Origin: Paraburkholderia nodosa DSM 21604 | Lineage (GTDB): Bacteria; Pseudomonadota; Gammaproteobacteria; Burkholderiales; Burkholderiaceae | Assembly (NCBI RefSeq): GCF_000519185.1 | Contig: NZ_JAFA01000025.1 | Coordinates: forward strand, 58,522-122,521 | Length of the DNA: 64,000 nucleotides | Reading direction: 5' to 3' | Shown: positions 60,936 to 64,000 of the stretch, piece by piece | Position numbering within the stretch: the stretch's first letter is position 1 | Layout: each line of letters starts with the position of its first letter | Position numbers and translations under genes: made by a program | The notes under the pieces: model-generated | What the model was told of the DNA's origin: nothing | Seen by the model: the letters and a program-made list of their open reading frames with translations, nothing else | The model's database searches: none

Positions 60936-61053
60936 TGATAAAAAGTAAGTTTTCGCTAGAAACGAGACGCGCATTTTTTGATGTGTTTATCGTATTTTGA
61001 GAATACACTACGTAAAACTCGCCACACAACTTGATTTTTATCAGGGTTTATCA
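60936..61053. promoter_or_regulatory. FAH / VOC divergent promoter with repeated TTTATCA motifs
   Basis: TGATAAA (60936-60942) is the inverse of two direct TTTATCA copies at 61037-61043 and 61047-61053. A palindrome GTATT-ttgag-AATAC lies between, at 60992-61006. The nearby IclR protein is the candidate binder. Confidence 0.5.
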
Positions 61054-61070
61054 CTACCACTGGAGACAGC

Positions 61071-61649
61071 ATGACTCTGCCGAACACCGAACCAGCCACG
61101 AAGCGAATCGGCCTCACGCTCAGCCATATGGGCTTTTTCGTGAGCGACATGGCGAAGGTCGAAGACTTCTATACGCGGGTGCTCGAATTCACGGTGACGG
61201 ACCGCGGCACGCTGCCCTCGCCGCGCGGCACGGTCAACCTCGTCTTTCTGAGCCGCGATCCGCGTGTGCATCACCAGATCGTGCTGGCGAGCGGCAGGCC
61301 CGAGCAGTTGCCGTTCAATCCGATCAACCAGATTTCACTCGAGGCGGACAGTCTCGCCACGCTCAAGCAGTTTCACCGGCGCTTCGTGGAGGAAGGGATG
61401 GAGGAGATCGTTCCGGTCACGCACGGCAATGCGATCTCGTTCTACGCGCGCGACCCGGAGGGCAACCGGCTGGAGATCTTCATCGACACGCCGTGGTACG
61501 TGGATCAGCCCATGCGCGTCGCCGTGGACTTCACGCTGCCCGACGACGCGTTGCTAGCCGAGGTCGAACGCCATGCGAGCACGTTGCCGGGCTTCCGGCC
61601 ACGCGCGGTGTGGGAGAGGGAGATGGCGGTGCGCATGGGCGTAGCGTGA
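61071..61649 (+). CDS. VOC family (glyoxalase/extradiol dioxygenase-type) protein
   Basis: 192 residues behind GGAGA. The metal triad of VOC enzymes is visible: His19 ('LTLSHMGFFVSDM'), His67/68 ('DPRVHHQIVLASG') and Glu135 ('DPEGNRLEIFIDTPW'). The first half 'VEDFYTRVLEFTVTDRG' is typical of type I extradiol dioxygenase or glyoxalase folds. With a neighbouring flavin hydroxylase and FAH hydrolase it may cleave the ring of the hydroxylated aromatic. Single domain, so cleavage activity is inferred from context. Confidence 0.83.
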   Translation: MTLPNTEPATKRIGLTLSHMGFFVSDMAKVEDFYTRVLEFTVTDRGTLPSPRGTVNLVFLSRDPRVHHQIVLASGRPEQLPFNPINQISLEADSLATLKQFHRRFVEEGMEEIVPVTHGNAISFYARDPEGNRLEIFIDTPWYVDQPMRVAVDFTLPDDALLAEVERHASTLPGFRPRAVWEREMAVRMGVA

Positions 61650-61661
61650 CGCCGCGCCGCT

Positions 61662-62450
61662 TTATGCCTCGATCAATGCACGCACGCGCGTGGAAATGCG
61701 CGCGGCGGCTTCCTTCACGGCCTCGACCACGCGCTCGAGGTTGAAGAATGCGAGGCGCTGCTCGGGCACGACGAGCGCGAGCGCGGCCACGGCTTCGCCC
61801 GATGCGTCGGTGAACAGCGGCGAAGCGACAGCGGACATGCCCGCTTCGAGTTCGCCCTTCGAGAGATAGAAGCCCGCGCGGCGGATCTTGAGCAGGCTCG
61901 CGCGGAATTCTTCGAGCGAGCCGCCGAGTCCGCTGGCCGCAATGTCCTCGGGGTACTGCTCGAACAACGCGGCGAGCTTCGCCTTGGGAAAGGTCGAAAG
62001 GATCGCCTTGGGCGCGGCGCCAAGAAAGAGCGGACGCGGACGGCCACGTCCATAGCGGAGGTCGAATACGGCGTCGTGCGATTCCCGGTGGGTATCGACG
62101 AGTTCATTGCCGTACCAGCGCGACATCACGGCATCGAAGCCCGACTGCTCCGCCAGCTCGCGCATGACCGGCTGCCCCGCCTTCAACAGCGGATCGGATA
62201 TGCGCAGATGGTAGTCGAGTGTGATGATGCGCGGGCCGAGGCCGTATTCGCCGCCCACGAAGCGCAGCAGCATGCCCGTATCGACGAGTTCGCGCAGATA
62301 GCGGTAAGCGGTCGGCACCGAGCATTGCAGTTCGGCCGCCACCTGGTCGGCGGAAAGAAAAGGCCGCGCCTCGGAAAAGAGTTCGAGGATGGACAGCAGT
62401 TTCGCAATGCTCGACAAAGGCCGGTCTCCGGTCACGCGTGGGGTGGCCAA
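61662..62450 (-). CDS. IclR family regulator of the aromatic cluster
   Basis: 262 residues from TTG 62450, or 257 from GTG 62435; the -10-like TATAAT at 62450-62455 makes the GTG start more likely unless translation is leaderless. The winged helix ('IAKLLSILELFSEARPFLSA', 'AAELQCSVPTAYRYLRELVD') is followed by an IclR effector domain ('ASPLFTDASGEAVAALALVV'). Convergent with the VOC gene; a palindrome precedes it. Confidence 0.85.
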   Translation of the reverse strand: MATPRVTGDRPLSSIAKLLSILELFSEARPFLSADQVAAELQCSVPTAYRYLRELVDTGMLLRFVGGEYGLGPRIITLDYHLRISDPLLKAGQPVMRELAEQSGFDAVMSRWYGNELVDTHRESHDAVFDLRYGRGRPRPLFLGAAPKAILSTFPKAKLAALFEQYPEDIAASGLGGSLEEFRASLLKIRRAGFYLSKGELEAGMSAVASPLFTDASGEAVAALALVVPEQRLAFFNLERVVEAVKEAAARISTRVRALIEA

Positions 62451-62457
62451 TTATAGC

Positions 62458-62481
62458 GGCACGATTGACCGCGTTCGTGCC
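62458..62481. promoter_or_regulatory. Operator palindrome upstream of the IclR gene
   Basis: GGCACGA (62458-62464) and TCGTGCC (62475-62481) with a 10-nt centre, perfect 7-bp arms, directly upstream of the candidate -10. Autoregulation by the IclR protein is likely. Confidence 0.65.
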
Positions 62482-62507
62482 CCGTAAACCCGGCGGCACC
62501 ATGCAAA

Positions 62508-62556
62508 ACCGCCGCATTGCAGGGCACGCTTTACACGTCCCCTGCAATGCGGCGGT
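62508..62556 (-). terminator. Rho-independent terminator of the phaAB operon
   Basis: Perfect 17-bp stem ACCGCCGCATTGCAGGG / CCCTGCAATGCGGCGGT with a 15-nt loop. On the minus strand it is followed by TTTTGC, about 92 nt after the phaB stop, so it ends phaB transcription and separates it from the IclR gene. Confidence 0.82.
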
Positions 62557-62648
62557 CGGTATGGATTACCGGTGCCACATGCACCCGCGCATCGCCTTGG
62601 CGAAATTCGCCTGACATCATTCATTCGGGATGCATGTTTAGCATAGCT

Positions 62649-63392
62649 TTACTGCATATGCTGGCCGCCGTTGATAGGAATATTTGCGCCCGTCACAAAG
62701 CCCGCTTCGTCCGAACACAGGAACAGCACGAGCGCCGCGACTTCGCCGGGGTTGCCGAGGCGGCCCATCGGGATCTGCGGCAGGATCTTCGTGTCGAGAA
62801 TGTCCTGAGGAATGGCGGTCACCATTTTCGTGGCGAGATAGCCCGGCGAAATGGTGTTCACGGTCACGCCCTTGCGGGCCACTTCCAGCGCCAGCGACTT
62901 CGTGAAGCCGTGCATGCCGGCCTTCGCCGCGGCGTAGTTGGTCTGGCCGACCGAACCCTTCGAGCCGTTCACCGACGAAATGTTGATGATGCGGCCCCAC
63001 GCGCGCTCGACCATGCTGTCGCACAGCGGCTTCGAGATATTGAAGATCGAGTCGAGATTCGTGCGCAGCACGGCGTCCCAGTTGACCTTGTCGAGCTTGC
63101 GGAACGTCATGTCGCGCGTGATGCCCGCGTTGTTCACGAGAATATCGACAGGGCCGATCTCGCTCTGGATCTTCTGCGCGCCGCGCTGGCACGAATCGTA
63201 GTCGGCCACGTCCATGCCGTACGCGTGGAATTCGCGGTCGGTCTCCTTCATGCGCGCCAGCCAGTCCTTCGCGCCGGCGTTGTCGGGCGAGTGCGTCACC
63301 ACAACGCGATAACCCGCATCATGCAGTTTCACGCTGATGGCCTCTCCAAGGCCTCCCATACCACCTGTCACCAATGCAATACGATTAGTCAT
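62649..63392 (-). CDS. phaB: Acetoacetyl-CoA reductase PhaB
   Basis: 247 residues, as in Cupriavidus PhaB (246). NADPH-dependent SDR that reduces acetoacetyl-CoA to (R)-3-hydroxybutyryl-CoA for polyhydroxybutyrate synthesis. 'IALVTGGMGGLGEAISVKLH' (cofactor loop), 'NNAGITRDMTF', the catalytic 'INISSVNGSKGSVGQTNYAA' with YxxxK in 'YAAAKAGMHG', and the C-terminal 'NIPINGGQHMQ' are diagnostic. It follows phaA by about 280 nt. Confidence 0.95.
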   Translation of the reverse strand: MTNRIALVTGGMGGLGEAISVKLHDAGYRVVVTHSPDNAGAKDWLARMKETDREFHAYGMDVADYDSCQRGAQKIQSEIGPVDILVNNAGITRDMTFRKLDKVNWDAVLRTNLDSIFNISKPLCDSMVERAWGRIINISSVNGSKGSVGQTNYAAAKAGMHGFTKSLALEVARKGVTVNTISPGYLATKMVTAIPQDILDTKILPQIPMGRLGNPGEVAALVLFLCSDEAGFVTGANIPINGGQHMQ

Positions 63393-63637
63393 CCTATATA
63401 TCCGCGAGAGTTGAGCATCAATAAAACCGTGGCGTTACGCGTTATGCGTGCAGGCGCCACATACACTGTTGCCCGGCTTCTTCCTTCCACCCAGGACGAA
63501 GACAAGGCGAATGCCGCGCGGCTTCTGGTCAATTTCTAGTATTGCGCGTGGTTGCTGCTACTGGCGGCTCGCCGCTGCTTCTCGCGCGACGAGCCGCTTG
63601 CTGCCTGGTTACTACGCTGCTTCCCGCCTGGAAAGCG

Positions 63638-63676
63638 GGATCAAGCTGGAGCAAACGGGATCAAGCAGGATCAAGC
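63638..63676. repeat. Short direct repeats GGATCAAGC at the phaA 3' end
   Basis: Three copies of GGATCAAGC begin at 63638, 63658 and 63668. They straddle the phaA stop and the start of the phaA-phaB spacer (63393-63670, which otherwise holds nothing recognisable). Confidence 0.55.
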
Positions 63677-64000
63677 GCGCTCGAGCGCGAGCGCCACGCC
63701 CATGCCGCCGCCGATGCACAGCGAGGCCAGACCGCGCTTGGCATCGCGGCGCTGCATTTCGTGCAGCAGCGTCACGAGAATCCGGCAGCCCGACGCGCCG
63801 ATCGGGTGTCCGATCGCAATCGCCCCGCCGTTCACGTTGATCTTCGACGTGTCCCAGCCCATCTGCTTGTTCACGGCCAGCGCCTGCGCCGCGAATGCCT
63901 CGTTGATCTCCATGAGATCGAGGTCGTTCACCGACCAGCCCGCACGCTCCAGCGCACGCTTCGAAGCCGGCACCGGACCCATGCCCATCACCTTCGGATC
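63671..64000 (-). CDS. phaA: Acetyl-CoA acetyltransferase PhaA, C-terminal part (partial at window edge)
   Basis: The visible last 109 residues begin 'DPKVMGMGPVPASKRALERA' and include 'INEAFAAQALAVNKQMGWD', 'NVNGGAIAIGHPIGASG' with the catalytic His, and the terminal 'CIGGGMGVALALER' with the second catalytic Cys. This is thiolase II, which condenses two acetyl-CoA to acetoacetyl-CoA for PHB. Its N-terminus and a probable phaC lie beyond the right edge. Confidence 0.95.
   Translation of the reverse strand, partial: DPKVMGMGPVPASKRALERAGWSVNDLDLMEINEAFAAQALAVNKQMGWDTSKINVNGGAIAIGHPIGASGCRILVTLLHEMQRRDAKRGLASLCIGGGMGVALALERA

Noticed and set aside
1..64000. CRISPR arrays, tRNA, rRNA, transposases or phage genes
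   Set aside because: No regularly spaced repeats, clover-leaf tRNA, rRNA segments or mobile-element proteins were seen.

Overview
The window is GC-rich proteobacterial chromosome, most likely from a plant- or soil-associated Burkholderiaceae (Paraburkholderia/Caballeronia-like). The basis is the protein types and their order: AcnB, Kup, a PHB operon (phaB plus a partial phaA), many LysR regulators, many MHS-type MFS permeases, and typical Burkholderia small proteins. No tRNA, rRNA, CRISPR array, transposase, integrase or phage gene was seen. This is a catabolic 'accessory metabolism' region, not a mobile island.

Layout. 1-3.9 kb: a uronate module with TRAP transporter (dctQ partial, dctP), an internally deleted porin, a LacI repressor and uronate dehydrogenase (udh), with two identical LacI-type operators. 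4.0-5.9 kb: a hipBA toxin-antitoxin pair with palindromic operators. 5.9-10.8 kb: LysR, M20 peptidase, MHS permease and serine hydrolase. 10.8-17.4 kb: a YdiJ-like FAD/Fe-S dehydrogenase, an MFS permease and a class V aminotransferase, divergent from a GntR regulator with two matching operators. 17.4-21.0 kb: LysR, M20D amidohydrolase and MHS permease. 21.1-25.4 kb: a Gly-rich secreted protein, a DJ-1/PfpI protein, Kup, and a MarR-GNAT fusion with its own operator. 25.4-29.8 kb: an MHS permease and ICL/PEP-mutase-family lyase under a sigma-54 promoter, with a divergent PrpR-like activator. 29.9-33.7 kb: LysE exporter, secreted alpha/beta hydrolase, LysR, SDR and ABM-like protein. 33.7-35.2 kb: four small proteins. 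35.3-38.0 kb: acnB with a clear promoter and terminator. 38.0-39.5 kb: TetR and two small membrane proteins with a textbook operator. 39.5-43.6 kb: BON protein, LysR with a ureidoglycolate-lyase-like protein, an orphan tatA, AraC and cupin. 43.9-46.7 kb: a Tat-exported GH28 pectinase-type hydrolase, a small Cys protein and a Tat-exported HiPIP. 46.9-49.5 kb: MDR oxidoreductase and SRPBCC protein divergent from LysR. 50.0-56.6 kb: LysR, MHS permease, alpha/beta hydrolase, LysR, methionine-type aminotransferase and an amino-acid binding protein. 57.0-62.5 kb: an aromatic-catabolism cluster (MHS permease, MhpA-like flavin hydroxylase, FAH hydrolase, VOC dioxygenase-like protein, IclR). 62.6-64 kb: phaB and phaA.

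Recurring logic. Most modules are one regulator, one permease and one or two enzymes, with palindromic operator candidates in the divergent promoter. The best-supported circuits, read directly from the sequence, are LacI/udh, MarR-GNAT autoregulation, TetR/DUF4267, the GntR operator pair, and the PrpR-like sigma-54 circuit. The Tat-exported GH28 and the udh/TRAP module could together form a pectin-to-galacturonate route, although they lie about 40 kb apart. No clearly unprecedented system was identified. The most interesting oddities are the deleted porin inside an otherwise intact uronate regulon, a HipB with a histone-H1-like tail, an SDR lacking its catalytic lysine, the orphan tatA near Tat substrates, and the compact MhpA/FAH/VOC cluster of unknown substrate.
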